Shown here one piece after another: positions 10,266 to 18,872 of a stretch of DNA of 64,000 bases; positions within the stretch are counted from its first letter, which is position 1, and each line of letters starts with the position of its first letter. Both the position numbers and the translations under genes were made by a program. This stretch comes from Paeniglutamicibacter sulfureus (lineage in GTDB: Bacteria; Actinomycetota; Actinomycetes; Actinomycetales; Micrococcaceae), in assembly GCF_030512175.1 (NCBI RefSeq), contig NZ_JAULBL010000002.1, forward strand, positions 2,230,149 through 2,294,148, written 5' to 3'. The notes below the pieces were generated by a model that saw only the letters and a program-made list of their open reading frames with translations, was not told where the DNA came from and searched no databases.

Positions 10266-11302
10266 GCTTCACTCCAGAATGTTGTCAGACCGTCCACATG
10301 GGAGGCGCTACGCAGGAACTCAAAGTTCTCTTCTGCCCGTGGGTAGCCACCAGGCTTCACAGGCGTGGACAAGGCCTCGTACCAGTCGTCGAGCGACTCC
10401 ATGAGCTCCAGGCTTTCTGATTCGAAGGATCGCATGTCCGGGATCGGGCTGGCGAGCAGGCGGCAGCCCGACAAGGCGGCTTCGAGGAACTTCACGCGCG
10501 ACTTGCACGCGTTGAAGTCACTCATCTCCAACGGGGCGATTACCGTGCTGCACAGCGTCATCAGCCCCGGCAGGCGCAAGAAGTTCACCACGGGCGCCGT
10601 GCTGACGTTCGGCAGCGCAGCGAGTGCAGGCGGGACAGCGACCGGCCCGATGACCATCAGCGTGAAATCGGGATTTTCCATGAGCACCCGGTGCAGCGCA
10701 TCGGCGACGACCGGGAAGTCCCGGTCGTGGCTCTTGGTTCCCGCGAAGTAGCCGATCGCCGTGCTCGGGCGCGGCGCGAGGTACGTCGCCAGTTCGCCAT
10801 GGATGGACAGTACCGACGGCGGGATGATGTTCGGCACGACGTGGACGTCCGCGTCCGGGTTGGACTGCTGCACCCGCTGAGCGAGTGGCGAGGTCGAGAC
10901 GGACACTTTGTCGAACTCACGTAGGCCCGCGAGGTTGCTCGCGAACGCCGCGATGGCCCTTTCTGGTGTGAGCGTCCCGTTCTTTGCCGCCGACGACTGC
11001 AGAGCCATCCCCTCGTCGCCGAAGATGAGGTCATCGTAATCGGCGATCAGCGTCTTGCCGGCTCCCCGCAGCTGCCGGAGGATCGGCAAGAAGTTCCCGC
11101 GGGCTTTGTTGGGCCGGTGGAAGACATAGACGTCGTAATCGAAATTCGGGTCTTTGTAGAATTGCGCGGCCGAGTACACGGAGACGAAATTGCCCTGGCC
11201 AACCAGCACCTCTGCAGGGTGATAGCACCGGTACCGTACCGAGGGGTCGTTGATGGGCCTCTCGCTTCGCCCGGTTTCGGAGACAAAACAGATCGACGTC
11301 AT
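10262..11302 (-). CDS. GT4-like glycosyltransferase
   Basis: First gene of a three-gene operon with the 880-residue fusion and the methyltransferase fusion; the ATGA overlap at 10262-10265 indicates coupling. The 346-residue protein has a GT-B layout: VRYRCYHPAEVL near the N-terminus, DYDVYVFHRPNK, LIADYDDLIFGDE, then VVPNIIPP and a C-terminal donor-site region with IGYFAGTKSHDRDFPVV, LMVIGPVAVP, TVIAPLEMSDFNACKSRVKFLEAALSG-type residues (the E-x7-E equivalent). The YDDLIF motif is common in a GT4 subgroup of O-antigen and capsule clusters. No membrane segment is visible. Sugar specificity cannot be read from the sequence. Confidence 0.8.
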   Translation of the reverse strand: MTSICFVSETGRSERPINDPSVRYRCYHPAEVLVGQGNFVSVYSAAQFYKDPNFDYDVYVFHRPNKARGNFLPILRQLRGAGKTLIADYDDLIFGDEGMALQSSAAKNGTLTPERAIAAFASNLAGLREFDKVSVSTSPLAQRVQQSNPDADVHVVPNIIPPSVLSIHGELATYLAPRPSTAIGYFAGTKSHDRDFPVVADALHRVLMENPDFTLMVIGPVAVPPALAALPNVSTAPVVNFLRLPGLMTLCSTVIAPLEMSDFNACKSRVKFLEAALSGCRLLASPIPDMRSFESESLELMESLDDWYEALSTPVKPGGYPRAEENFEFLRSASHVDGLTTFWSEA

Positions 11303-11508
11303 CCCGCGAGGCTCCGGTTGCCATGTCCGAGTCCCGCGTTACAGGTATCGGACTTACCCCAAGCCATGGCGCGATCAACGCACACATTCCCATCAGCAAT
11401 TACCACGCATCCCCCTCAAGGTCGTATTCAGCGTCCCGCTCACTTTATCGCATGAATAGGGCCGGATTTGCTGGAAGACCTGATAGTCCGGGCTGTTGAA
11501 TAGTCGGT
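11303..11508. other. Upstream region of the glycosyltransferase operon
   Basis: No gene. This stretch should carry the promoter of the minus-strand operon starting at 11302, just before the IS remnants begin. Confidence 0.35.
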
Positions 11509-12075
11509 TTATGATTCTCCTCTCACTTTAAGTTGTCGAGGATCAGGTCGCCGACTGCGTGTACGGCCCTCGTGGTTTCGGTGATGTTGGTTTTCCGGCC
11601 TGCCGGATGGCCGTAATGACCGCGTTGGCCAGCGACGAGACGATCCAGGCGTGTCGTCCCGCCGGATTCCGATTGCGTGCTCCCCGGAACGCCACATCCC
11701 TGACAAGATGCAGCTTGTGCTCAAGTGCCCAACGGCCTTGGGAGATGTCTTTGATCCACGCTTCCGGTCCCTGGTGGCAGTGAGTCTGGCGATCTGCTGG
11801 GCGGCCCCGGGGCAGTTGAACGCCAGTTTCCGGGTGGGCGTCAGGACCTGCAGTTCCCTGATCACGTGTCTGCCGTGGCTGGTGTCCTCCTGGATAGCGC
11901 AGACCGGGATTCGATCTGCGCCGATTGTCAGGACGACGTTGATGAGGATCAAGTCGATATGGACCGGAACGTCAGTGAGCCTGGCTCGTAGTTGCCGAGC
12001 GCGTTATTTGATGATGGCGGCGTCGCCGTGGATGCCGATGAGAGTGGTGGGTTTGGTCGTCATCGTGACGCGGCC
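11509..12075 (-). pseudogene. ISAs1-like transposase remnant
   Basis: On the minus strand, scattered frames give DLILINVVLTIGADRIPV, TSHGRHVIRELQVLTP and AFNCPGAAQQIARL, resembling the central DLxxVVLTxDAxH and HGRxExRxLxV blocks of ISAs1 (H-repeat) transposases. Another frame gives HAWIVSSLANAVITAIRQAG and the short TNITETTRAV block near the C-terminus (MASLRNLAI-like). Several frameshifts and an internal stop show it is dead. Family assignment is by eye and moderate. Confidence 0.5.
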
Positions 12076-12170
12076 GTCTGCACGCTGCCGGGCACATGGA
12101 AATAGCCACAAGTGTCGTCGTCACGGTGACGTCCGTTTAAGAGTTCAGCAATTCTTGGTCTGGCCACTAT

Positions 12171-12791
12171 TCAGGTGCGCAGCGGCGGGCTCAGCAGGTT
12201 ACCTCGCTTGAAGAGCCCGCCCGGGGTCCAGGGCGGCAGCTCGGGGCCCACCCGGCGGCAGTGGGCCAGTGCGGCACCGGCCAGAACATTCAAGCTCCAG
12301 CCGAGTAGGTTCGGCCACCGCATGCGACGAACTAGGGTGTCAGGCTTGAGGCGAAACGCGTGCTGCACCGCCTGCTCATACAGCCAGTGGGCGTGGTGTT
12401 CCGGCACGCGGCGCCCCCAGCGGCGCCCCGCCGAGAGGGGCCGGCCCATTTGGGTGGCGATCATCCGGTGGCCGCTGCCAACGGCCTGGGCTGCCATTGC
12501 GGTCCCGATGACCTCGAGGGTGTCGGCTGCTCGTCGGGCGGACAGCGCGGTCGGCAGCAATACCTGGGTGCGTCTGCAGCTCGTACAGCGGGCGCACCGG
12601 GGCTGCTGCGTCAGTCGCTCATCGCACAGGCCCCTCACGGTGCGGGTGCGGGCGTGCCCGTGGGGGCGCAGCTGCGCCGAACGGGCAGGGCACGGAATTT
12701 TGTCTGCCTGCAATGCCTTCTCGGTCAGCTCGGGGCTGCCCTCGATCATCATCGAGTCCGCTTCTCGCCGCTGGTTCAGTGCCCATGTCAA
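12171..12791 (-). CDS. DUF6431-like Cys-rich/helix-turn-helix protein, probably mobile-element associated
   Basis: A 206-residue protein with RCARCTSCRRTQVLLPTALS (zinc-ribbon-like Cys pairs at about 70-80), VIGTAMAAQAVGSGHRMIAT and a short LSAGRRWGRRV helix, the arrangement I recognise from DUF6431 proteins: a short zinc ribbon followed by an HTH. These proteins are frequent near transposases and integrases in actinobacteria; their function is not established. Here it sits between IS remnants. The C-terminal part is degenerate-looking and the gene may be a fragment. Confidence 0.45.
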   Translation of the reverse strand: MTWALNQRREADSMMIEGSPELTEKALQADKIPCPARSAQLRPHGHARTRTVRGLCDERLTQQPRCARCTSCRRTQVLLPTALSARRAADTLEVIGTAMAAQAVGSGHRMIATQMGRPLSAGRRWGRRVPEHHAHWLYEQAVQHAFRLKPDTLVRRMRWPNLLGWSLNVLAGAALAHCRRVGPELPPWTPGGLFKRGNLLSPPLRT

Positions 12792-12982
12792 CGACTTTTT
12801 CCGATCATGCCTACCGCCGGGATGGGGCCCCTTCGTGTGGAATCAGCGCGGTCTCTGAACGGATCAGCCTTCCAGCGCCGGCCGGGCCAATAAAACCACC
12901 CTGACCAACGCAGCACCAGGCGATGCGACGCACAATACTCGGGAAGGCGTGGTATTCCTCAACGGTTGATAAAGTCGTTTTC
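12792..12982. other. Gap upstream of the GT-D gene
   Basis: No gene assigned. An in-frame ATG at 12923 could extend the GT-D protein by 20 residues; the later start at 12983 gives a better fit to where the domain begins. Confidence 0.35.
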
Positions 12983-13855
12983 ATGACCCCCGTTAATTTC
13001 GTTCGTTTGCATGACATTGAGCCCTTGATCCGCGCCAAGTGGGCGGCCAAGGCGCCATTCTCACTAATTCGTATCGGTGATGGCGAGCTATCTGTACTCC
13101 AGTACCCGAACGTACCGGCGGTCCGGATCCAGTATGTGTTTCAGCGCGCCATGTCCGATCGCCCATATACGGATGCCGAGGTCGGCGATGTCCGCGCGGG
13201 GATGGTGCAGGCGGTCAACTCGGCCGATGTTGTGGGCATGTACGACTCCTATGAAGCTAACGAGTTGTGCGTCGTCCACGAAGAAATGCTGTCCGACGCC
13301 GGGCTGGGGTGGATGACAGCCTGCCACCCGAACGTACATATCTACATGCAGAGTACCGGAGTGCTGGATCGTCTACTTAAGATAGCGCAACGGGTCACTC
13401 TGATTACTGGCCGTGATGTGCTTGACCAGTTCGAGGACGCCTACCCGCACATTACTGCGAACCAGCATTTAATACCGGTGGAGCGTCAGTATGCCCTGAA
13501 CGGCGACAACAGGGATCAGCACTATCCGGACGCTTACGAGCGGATCAAGGACCGGCTCCGCCCGGACGGGCCATGTCATCTCTACTTGATCGGAGCTGGC
13601 CTGCTCGCCAAGGAGTATTGTTCGGTCGTCAAGTCCCGCGGTGGGTTCGCCTTGGACATCGGGAGCGTGTTCGATTATTGGGCGAACGTGCCGACCCGCG
13701 AGGGTAAGCGGGCCATTGTTGACGGCCAGGCGGCGTTGGCGGGCGAGTCCAGGTGGCCTGGTATTTTCTTGGGTTCTACGCCCGACCCGTCTGCTTTGCA
13801 AGCTTCCCCATACCGCGGCATGTTCCGCCCCCAGGAGATTACGCCCCGACCGTGA
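12983..13855 (+). CDS. GT-D fold glycosyltransferase (DUF1792/SP_1767-like)
   Basis: A 290-residue putative glycosyltransferase. SLIRIGDGELSVLQ near residues 27-40 contains the DxE motif (D33, E35) that defines the GT-D fold in place of DxD. Later blocks typical of this family are YDSYEANELC, VTLITGRDVLDQF, CHLYLIGAGLLAKEYC (Rossmann-like) and ALDIGSVFDYWAN. Known members extend O-linked glycans on streptococcal serine-rich adhesins; the acceptor here is unknown and a role in the surrounding surface-glycan locus is inferred. It is a plus-strand single gene isolated between IS remnants, possibly spared from a larger lost operon. Confidence 0.75.
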   Translation: MTPVNFVRLHDIEPLIRAKWAAKAPFSLIRIGDGELSVLQYPNVPAVRIQYVFQRAMSDRPYTDAEVGDVRAGMVQAVNSADVVGMYDSYEANELCVVHEEMLSDAGLGWMTACHPNVHIYMQSTGVLDRLLKIAQRVTLITGRDVLDQFEDAYPHITANQHLIPVERQYALNGDNRDQHYPDAYERIKDRLRPDGPCHLYLIGAGLLAKEYCSVVKSRGGFALDIGSVFDYWANVPTREGKRAIVDGQAALAGESRWPGIFLGSTPDPSALQASPYRGMFRPQEITPRP

Positions 13856-13899
13856 TGTCCCAGGGCTCCTGGAATGTCGCTAGCGTGAGCTGAATCGGA

Positions 13900-14215
13900 T
13901 CATTTCAATGATTCTCCCCGGGGTAACGGGGGTATCGAAGGTGCCGAGAGGCTTTGGCTAGGTTTTCCTGGCCGAGACATTTGAGTATGGTGATGGCTAT
14001 TCTCCTGCAGGATGGTTACGATCCGCGGTCTTCGCCGTTGCGCGTGGTGTTTTCCTACAGAAAAACGGCATCCCCTTAGTGGAGGCCATTTTCACTTCCG
14101 TAGTGACAGCGCACTCAACCCGCCAGCTGCGCCGGGCTGGCCTGGTACGTCGGCACCGAGGTCACCGTGTAGAAGGTTTCCAGATGCCACTTTTGCTTCC
14201 GACTAGCCAGGATTT
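13900..14215 (-). pseudogene. Second ISAs1-like transposase remnant (C-terminal part)
   Basis: Minus-strand frames read WHLETFYTVTSVPTYQASPA, then VRCHYGSENGLH (compare the ISAs1 signature VRxHWxIENxLHW), and finally RIAITILKCLGQENLAKASR (compare RNLAI-LL-LG-NIAAA). Stops interrupt the reading between blocks. It is unlike the copy at 11.5-12.1 kb, so a separate element. Confidence 0.6.
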
Positions 14216-14289
14216 CCGGGTGATCGGCATTGCTTGGAATGAGTTATGGGTGAGCGCTGAGCTTTGGGCCGTTTTGGCTGTGAGGGGCG

Positions 14290-14457
14290 GTGGCGTGCCT
14301 GGGCGGGTACGAACTGACCCAACCGGTTCTCGCAGAGTTCCTTGAAACCGAGTGAGTCCACGAACGAGGTCAGCACGTTCAGTCCGGCGTGCGAGATGAG
14401 CGACTGGCCGGTCGGGGCGACAGGAACTGCGGGGAAAACTCCGGTATTCTTAAGCAT
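14290..14457 (-). pseudogene. IS1380-like transposase N-terminal remnant
   Basis: The minus-strand frame starting at 14457 reads SLISHAGLNVLTSFVDSLGF and RLGQFVPAQARHRP, the N-terminal block of IS1380-family transposases (usually continuing GRILGSLAVMLAAGG). After ARHRP the reading becomes unrelated, marking a junction with the neighbouring ISAs1 remnant near 14.30 kb. Confidence 0.65.
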
Positions 14458-14531
14458 CGAAAGGGTGCTCCCTTGAATCAGGAATATTTGGCTTAGACAC
14501 CTTTATTTTCCCAGTTCAGAGCACCCTTTCG
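14458..14531. repeat. 13-bp perfect inverted repeat at the IS1380 end
   Basis: CGAAAGGGTGCTC at 14458-14470 is the exact reverse complement of GAGCACCCTTTCG at 14519-14531, separated by 48 AT-rich bases. The right arm is probably the terminal repeat of the IS1380 element; the left arm abuts its transposase start codon, so it may serve as an operator or hairpin leader. Confidence 0.5.
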
Positions 14532-14539
14532 TCTGTTAA

Positions 14540-14625
14540 ACACATCCTCGGGCCGGAACCCTCATGAAAATCCCGGGCTAGGATCTCGTGCTTGACCTTC
14601 CCGTCCCGGCGGTAGGTGCGGCGTA
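14540..14625 (-). pseudogene. IS1634-like transposase N-terminal remnant, downstream half (split by IS21)
   Basis: Minus-strand reading gives LVRRTYRRDGKVKHEILA, then diverges. Its upstream half lies beyond the IS21-type element at 17268-17340; removing the element and one copy of CCAGGG restores a continuous frame MHVALNTTHRTNQAGVHVVY then QSALVRRTYRRDGKVKHE, the N-terminal style of IS1634-family transposases. Confidence 0.55.
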
Positions 14626-14768
14626 CCAGGGTGGCAAATATGCCTAGATGGTACGGATGTTCCACGTAAGTGGTACCGGCCTTCCGGACAGGTGGTACCG
14701 GGCACCGGATCTTGATCCTTTTCCCGGCACCACCTCGGTGTTCCCGCTTGTGGGTGTGCGGGCGGTGT

Positions 14769-15536
14769 TTACTCCCAGAATTCCTCGCTGGCGCGGGCCT
14801 GGTCGTGCTTGGTCCGGCGCATGTCGCGGTCGCCCATCAGGATCCAGCGGGTGTTGTTCGCCAGCCTGTTGACGATGGAGTCCGCCGCCACCCGGTCGGG
14901 CAGGGCCTGGACCCAGTAGCTGGGATCGGTTTGGGCGGCGATGACGGTCGGGAGACGGTGCTCGCGGTCGGCGAGGATCGCGAAGAGGTCGCTGGCCGCG
15001 TTCTGGTCGATCCCGACGGTGAGGAAATCATCTATAACCAGCAGGTCAACCTCGGTTAGCTTGTTGAGCAGTTCCTGGTGCGCGATGGCATCGCTGCGGG
15101 TCGCCACGAGCTTGCGGGCCAGGTCGTCCATCCTGGAATAGGACACGGTGTGCCCCGACTGGCAGGCCGCGTTTCCGATGGCGCAAACCAGGTAGGTCTT
15201 TCCGCCGCCTGAGGGCGAGATGACGATCAGGTTCATCGGGTCGGCGCTCCACTGGTGGGTGGCATATTTGTTCATGCTCCGCTCGCTGATGGACCGGCCG
15301 TCGAGGTAGTCGATCTCGGCCAGCGAGGCGCCGGGGATGGGGAATCCCGCCTGGCGTGAGCGCTTGGCGATGCTTTCGGACCGCCGCTCGGTGAGCATGT
15401 CGTCGGCCGCCTCGTGGAACAGTTCCTCCGCGGTGAGCCGGTGGTTGGCCTCGTCGTTGGCCAGTTCCTCGAACTTCGAGGCCAGGCGGGTGATGCGCAG
15501 GGCCTTGAACTTTTCATGGGCTTCGGGGCTAAACAT
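14769..15536 (-). CDS. istB: IS21-family transposition helper ATPase
   Basis: AAA+ ATPase that assists the IstA transposase. From ATG 15536 the protein is 255 residues, the family norm. It shows Walker A ISPSGGGKTYLV (about residue 100), a Walker B LLVIDDFL, a sensor-like VIAAQTDPSYWVQ and the late RLANNTRWILMGDRDMRR (compare NNAxxIxLxGxSLR). The start overlaps the end of istA by 8 bases, the usual arrangement for coupled expression. An upstream in-frame extension would overlap istA deeply and is rejected. Confidence 0.92.
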   Translation of the reverse strand: MFSPEAHEKFKALRITRLASKFEELANDEANHRLTAEELFHEAADDMLTERRSESIAKRSRQAGFPIPGASLAEIDYLDGRSISERSMNKYATHQWSADPMNLIVISPSGGGKTYLVCAIGNAACQSGHTVSYSRMDDLARKLVATRSDAIAHQELLNKLTEVDLLVIDDFLTVGIDQNAASDLFAILADREHRLPTVIAAQTDPSYWVQALPDRVAADSIVNRLANNTRWILMGDRDMRRTKHDQARASEEFWE

Positions 15537-17121
15537 TGCGCTGGCCGCCGATCTTGTAGTGGTCCGCGCCGCGCACCATGACACCGGGCTGGCCCGGGTC
15601 CGAGGTGGTGTTCTTCTCGTTGCTTGCCGCCGGCACCGGCGGGCCGCCGGCCTGGGCATCACCGGCAATGGCGGCCATGATCCTCTTGAGCGTGCTGTAG
15701 GTGGGATACCCGCCCAGGTTCAGCGCCTGCTGGCAGGCCGCCTCCAGGCGTGCCTTGTTCTTCTTGCCCAGCCCGCCGAGGATGTTCTGGCAGGGCAGGT
15801 AGCCCTGCGCCTCGATCGGGAAACGGTCCAGGACCTGGGTGATCACCTGGACGGTGGCCGGTCCGAAGCCGCGTGCCAGATCCAGGAACCACTGCCGCGA
15901 CCAGAGCCCGTCGATATTCCGGTGTTGCTCCGGGGCGTGCTCCGGCACCGTGGAGTACTGGCCCTTGCGCCCGAGCTTGCGGGCGTGCTCGCAAACGATC
16001 TGCTGCCCGTCGAAGATCGTGACGGTGGTGCCGGTGAGCCGCACCCGCAGCGTCCTACCCGCCAGCTGGTAGGGCACCGAATATTGCTGGTAGTCCGCGC
16101 CGACATGGTAATTTCTGCCGACCTTGAGTTCCTTCCACTCCACCGACTCGAACCGCAGCTCGGGCAGCGGCAGCAGGAAAGGAGATTCCTCCGCATCGAA
16201 GCGTTCCTGCCGCGTGGTTCCGTCGGGTCGGTGGATGCGTTCGTTGATGTCCACCAGGCGTTCGGCGATGGCCTCGTTCAGCTCGGCGAAGGTGGTCCAG
16301 GTTTCCTCGGCCAGGTAGCCGATGACCCGCTTCTCGACCGTGTTCACCATCGACTCGACGTGGGCCTTGTGGCGCGGGCGGTACGGTGCGGCCGGGACGA
16401 TCGCGGTGCCGTAGTGCTCGGCCAGCTCCCGGTATCTGGCGGTCACCACCCGCTCGGTGTCCCCGCGCTGCCGCCGGTGCACCGCGGTCGAAGCATTGTC
16501 AGGCACGATGATCTGCGTGACCCCGTTGATGAAGGCCAGCGCGTCCACGTGGGCCTGGTTCCAGGCGTCCTGCTTCATGTTCGCAAACGCCTCGCAGAAC
16601 ACCAGCCCCGAGAACGGCAACGAGGCAACAAAGAGGTAGGCCTTGTGCAGCTGGCCGGTGACAGCGTCCTGCACGTCCAGGGTGTCCCCGACCCAGTCGA
16701 CGAACATCGACTTGCCCGGCTCGTGGCGCAGCGTCGCCACGACGTCGTTTGCCTCGGCGAACCGGCCGAAGAGCTCGGCGAACTGCGAGTACCGGTACTT
16801 CTTCCCGGCACCTGGCGCGGCATCCATGTAGCGGGTCCAGGCCTGCTGGATGGTGAAGTGCCGGTTCGATTTCATCGCGGCGACAACCCGTCCGAAGTCG
16901 GGCTGCACGTACTCCGAGGAAACGTTGCTGCGCCCGTCGGGGAACAGTGCGGCGATATCCGCCGCGCTCATGGTCCCGCACTGCTCCGCGGTGATGCCGC
17001 CGGATTCGATAGCCTTCTTCACCATCGACACGTCGCGGCGTGAGCATTTCGTCGACACCGTGATCTCCGCGTAGCTGCGGTGCTTGAACAGCAACGACAT
17101 GATCGCCCTGTGGTCCACCAT
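15529..17121 (-). CDS. istA: IS21-family transposase
   Basis: DDE transposase of 530 residues. I start at ATG 17121, which has an AGGAG ribosome site seven bases upstream; a longer frame runs into the terminal repeat. N-terminal HTH (residues 1-45, HRSYAEITVSTKCSRRDVSM), then the rve core: MFVDWVGDTLDV (first Asp), GVTQIIVPDNAS (second Asp), APYRPRHKAHVESMVNTVEK (Glu), then the YQQYSVPYQLAGRTLRVRL C-terminal block. All three catalytic acids are present, so the element is probably active. Confidence 0.93.
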   Translation of the reverse strand: MVDHRAIMSLLFKHRSYAEITVSTKCSRRDVSMVKKAIESGGITAEQCGTMSAADIAALFPDGRSNVSSEYVQPDFGRVVAAMKSNRHFTIQQAWTRYMDAAPGAGKKYRYSQFAELFGRFAEANDVVATLRHEPGKSMFVDWVGDTLDVQDAVTGQLHKAYLFVASLPFSGLVFCEAFANMKQDAWNQAHVDALAFINGVTQIIVPDNASTAVHRRQRGDTERVVTARYRELAEHYGTAIVPAAPYRPRHKAHVESMVNTVEKRVIGYLAEETWTTFAELNEAIAERLVDINERIHRPDGTTRQERFDAEESPFLLPLPELRFESVEWKELKVGRNYHVGADYQQYSVPYQLAGRTLRVRLTGTTVTIFDGQQIVCEHARKLGRKGQYSTVPEHAPEQHRNIDGLWSRQWFLDLARGFGPATVQVITQVLDRFPIEAQGYLPCQNILGGLGKKNKARLEAACQQALNLGGYPTYSTLKRIMAAIAGDAQAGGPPVPAASNEKNTTSDPGQPGVMVRGADHYKIGGQRNV

Positions 17122-17267
17122 TTGCGTTTCTCCTGTCTCGGATTCACGGCGCCGGATGCGCGGTGAATCCGTCCAGCGAAACACGGCGAAACCCCAAGCG
17201 GTACCACTTACGCGGAAATGGGGTACCACCTACGTGGAATGGGCGTACCAACTAGGCATATCTGCCA

Positions 17268-17340
17268 CCAGGGCGGATTGGTAAACGACATGAACGCCGG
17301 CTTGGTTGGTCCGGTGGGTGGTGTTGAGGGCTACGTGCAT
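17268..17340 (-). pseudogene. IS1634-like transposase remnant, upstream half
   Basis: ATG at 17340 (minus strand) opens MHVALNTTHRTNQAGVHVVY and is cut by the IS21 insertion. See the matching half at 14540-14625. Upstream to 17498 no gene is seen. Confidence 0.55.
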
Positions 17341-17498
17341 GCCCTTGGTGTCCGGTTCCACGGCAACAACGGACGCCTGCGCGTCTGGAATCGGAGGATT
17401 TTTTGTGAAAACTTCAGGTGGCTTCGTTTTCTAGTCCAAAACGCGGAAATGCCCGGGAACCGTGCGGATCCGGGGTAGATTTCAAATGTAATTTCAGG

Positions 17499-18872
17499 CT
17501 AGACCAATGCAACTTCTGCGGCGTGTACCGCTTTTAACCCGAGGGCGTGATAATCCCATCCTGCATCGATCCAGTTCGTGCGATTTAAGACATTTCGTCC
17601 GTCGACAATCGTCTTGGAATCGACTAATAGGGCAATTTGCACCGGATCCATTTCACAGAACTCTTGCCACTCTGTGAGGAGAAGCACGAGTTCAGCTCCT
17701 TCCAAAGCAGCCTCGAGCGATTCGCTATAGGTTAGCCGCGGGAACCGCTTGGCGGAGTTCTCCATGCCCTTGGGGTCGTAAACTCGAACGTCGGCCCCTT
17801 GTCCATAGAGACGGGCAGCAATATCTAGTGCCGGCGAATCGCGGACATCGTCGCTGTTCGGCTTGAAGGTAGTCCCCAAGACAGCGATCTTCTTCTTGTT
17901 CACTCCGTTGGTGAGTGAGTGCGCAACATCGATGACGCGTTCGCGTCTGCGTAGATTGATGTTATCGACCTCATGCAAGAAGGCCATGGTGCGGTCTAGT
18001 CCGAGTTCGCTGACTCGTGCTTGCAGCGCCCTGATGTCTTTAGGGAGACAACCACCACCGAAACCGACGCCGGCGTTGAGAAATTTCCGCCCAATGCGTG
18101 CGTCGTGGCCGATTGCATCTGCGAGGGTTCGAATATCGCCGCCAACCCTTTCAGTAACTTCGGCAAAAGAGTTAATGAATGAGATCTTTGTTGCAAGGAA
18201 GGCGTTCGCCGCGACCTTTACCAGCTCCGCGGTCTCAAAGTCCGTAGTGATGAATGGAGTGTCTCGGAGGATGGCCTCCGCGTACACTTCGCGTAGAGCA
18301 GTTATCGCGGTATCGTCGTCGGCTCCAACGACGAGACGATCCGGCTGAAGGGTATCCTGAACGGCAAAACCTTCGCGCAAGAATTCAGGGTTCCAGGCAA
18401 AGCTGATGTTGACGTTGGGCCGCTTGACGCTTTCAACTAGGTTTTGCAGGCGCCGGGCGGATCCGACAGGTACTGTCGATTTTCCGACAATGACGCAATC
18501 ATGCGTCGCCGAAGTGGCAATTGCGCTCACCGCTTCGTCTACATAGGTCATGTCAGCGCCTCCTTCGCCTTCCTTCTGCGGGGTGCCAACAGCGATGAAG
18601 TGGATGTCCCCAAAAGCCCCAGCTTCTTCGATAGACGTCGTAAATTTGAGCCGCCCGGAGCTAAGATGTTTGGTCAGTAACTCTGGTAGATCAGGCTCAT
18701 GAAAGGGGAGCACACCACGGCTCAGTCGCTCAATCTTGTCTGGGTCTACATCAACTCCCAGCACTTCGAAGCCCAACTCGGCCATGGCCGCTGCATGTGT
18801 GGCTCCAAGGTAACCGGTACCAATTACCGTCAGGCGAGGACTGTTGGCGATGGTTGAAGGTGTGATCTTCAT
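17499..18872 (-). CDS. ugd: UDP-glucose 6-dehydrogenase
   Basis: Oxidises UDP-glucose to UDP-glucuronate, a precursor for teichuronic or capsular polymers. The 457-residue protein has the NAD-binding LTVIGTGYLGATHAAAMAEL (near residue 12), VGTPQKEGEGGADM, KSTVPVGSARRL, AWNPEFLREG, VKVAANAFLATKISFIN, the catalytic Cys block NAGVGFGGGCLPKDIRAL and LGTTFKPNSDDVRDSPAL. The start at 18872 (ATGA overlap with the upstream gene) is preferred to a longer one at 18929. GGCLPKD plus the glucose-type SFINSF block favour Ugd over WecC-type mannosamine dehydrogenase. Confidence 0.93.
   Translation of the reverse strand: MKITPSTIANSPRLTVIGTGYLGATHAAAMAELGFEVLGVDVDPDKIERLSRGVLPFHEPDLPELLTKHLSSGRLKFTTSIEEAGAFGDIHFIAVGTPQKEGEGGADMTYVDEAVSAIATSATHDCVIVGKSTVPVGSARRLQNLVESVKRPNVNISFAWNPEFLREGFAVQDTLQPDRLVVGADDDTAITALREVYAEAILRDTPFITTDFETAELVKVAANAFLATKISFINSFAEVTERVGGDIRTLADAIGHDARIGRKFLNAGVGFGGGCLPKDIRALQARVSELGLDRTMAFLHEVDNINLRRRERVIDVAHSLTNGVNKKKIAVLGTTFKPNSDDVRDSPALDIAARLYGQGADVRVYDPKGMENSAKRFPRLTYSESLEAALEGAELVLLLTEWQEFCEMDPVQIALLVDSKTIVDGRNVLNRTNWIDAGWDYHALGLKAVHAAEVALV

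Larger units (their letters stand above)
14632..17267 (-). mobile_element. Intact IS21-family insertion sequence, 2636 bp
   Basis: The ends are imperfect inverted repeats: 14632-14677 and 17222-17267 agree at about 39 of 46 positions (both begin TGGCA-ATATGCCTAG). Further copies of the ggtaccacttacg-type motif lie inside each end (near 14689 and 17199), as usual in IS21. CCAGGG is directly repeated at 14626-14631 and 17268-17273, a 6-bp target duplication. The element carries istA and istB in overlapping order, both uninterrupted. The intact duplication and frames suggest a recent insertion, into an older IS1634-like remnant. Confidence 0.93.

Noticed and set aside
8976-10346. 456-residue plus-strand open frame
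   Set aside because: Shadow of the KpsC/RgpF-type fusion on the minus strand; Arg/Gly-rich composition without motifs.
15337-17043. 568-residue plus-strand open frame over IS21
   Set aside because: Antisense shadow of istA, which has the full DDE motif set.
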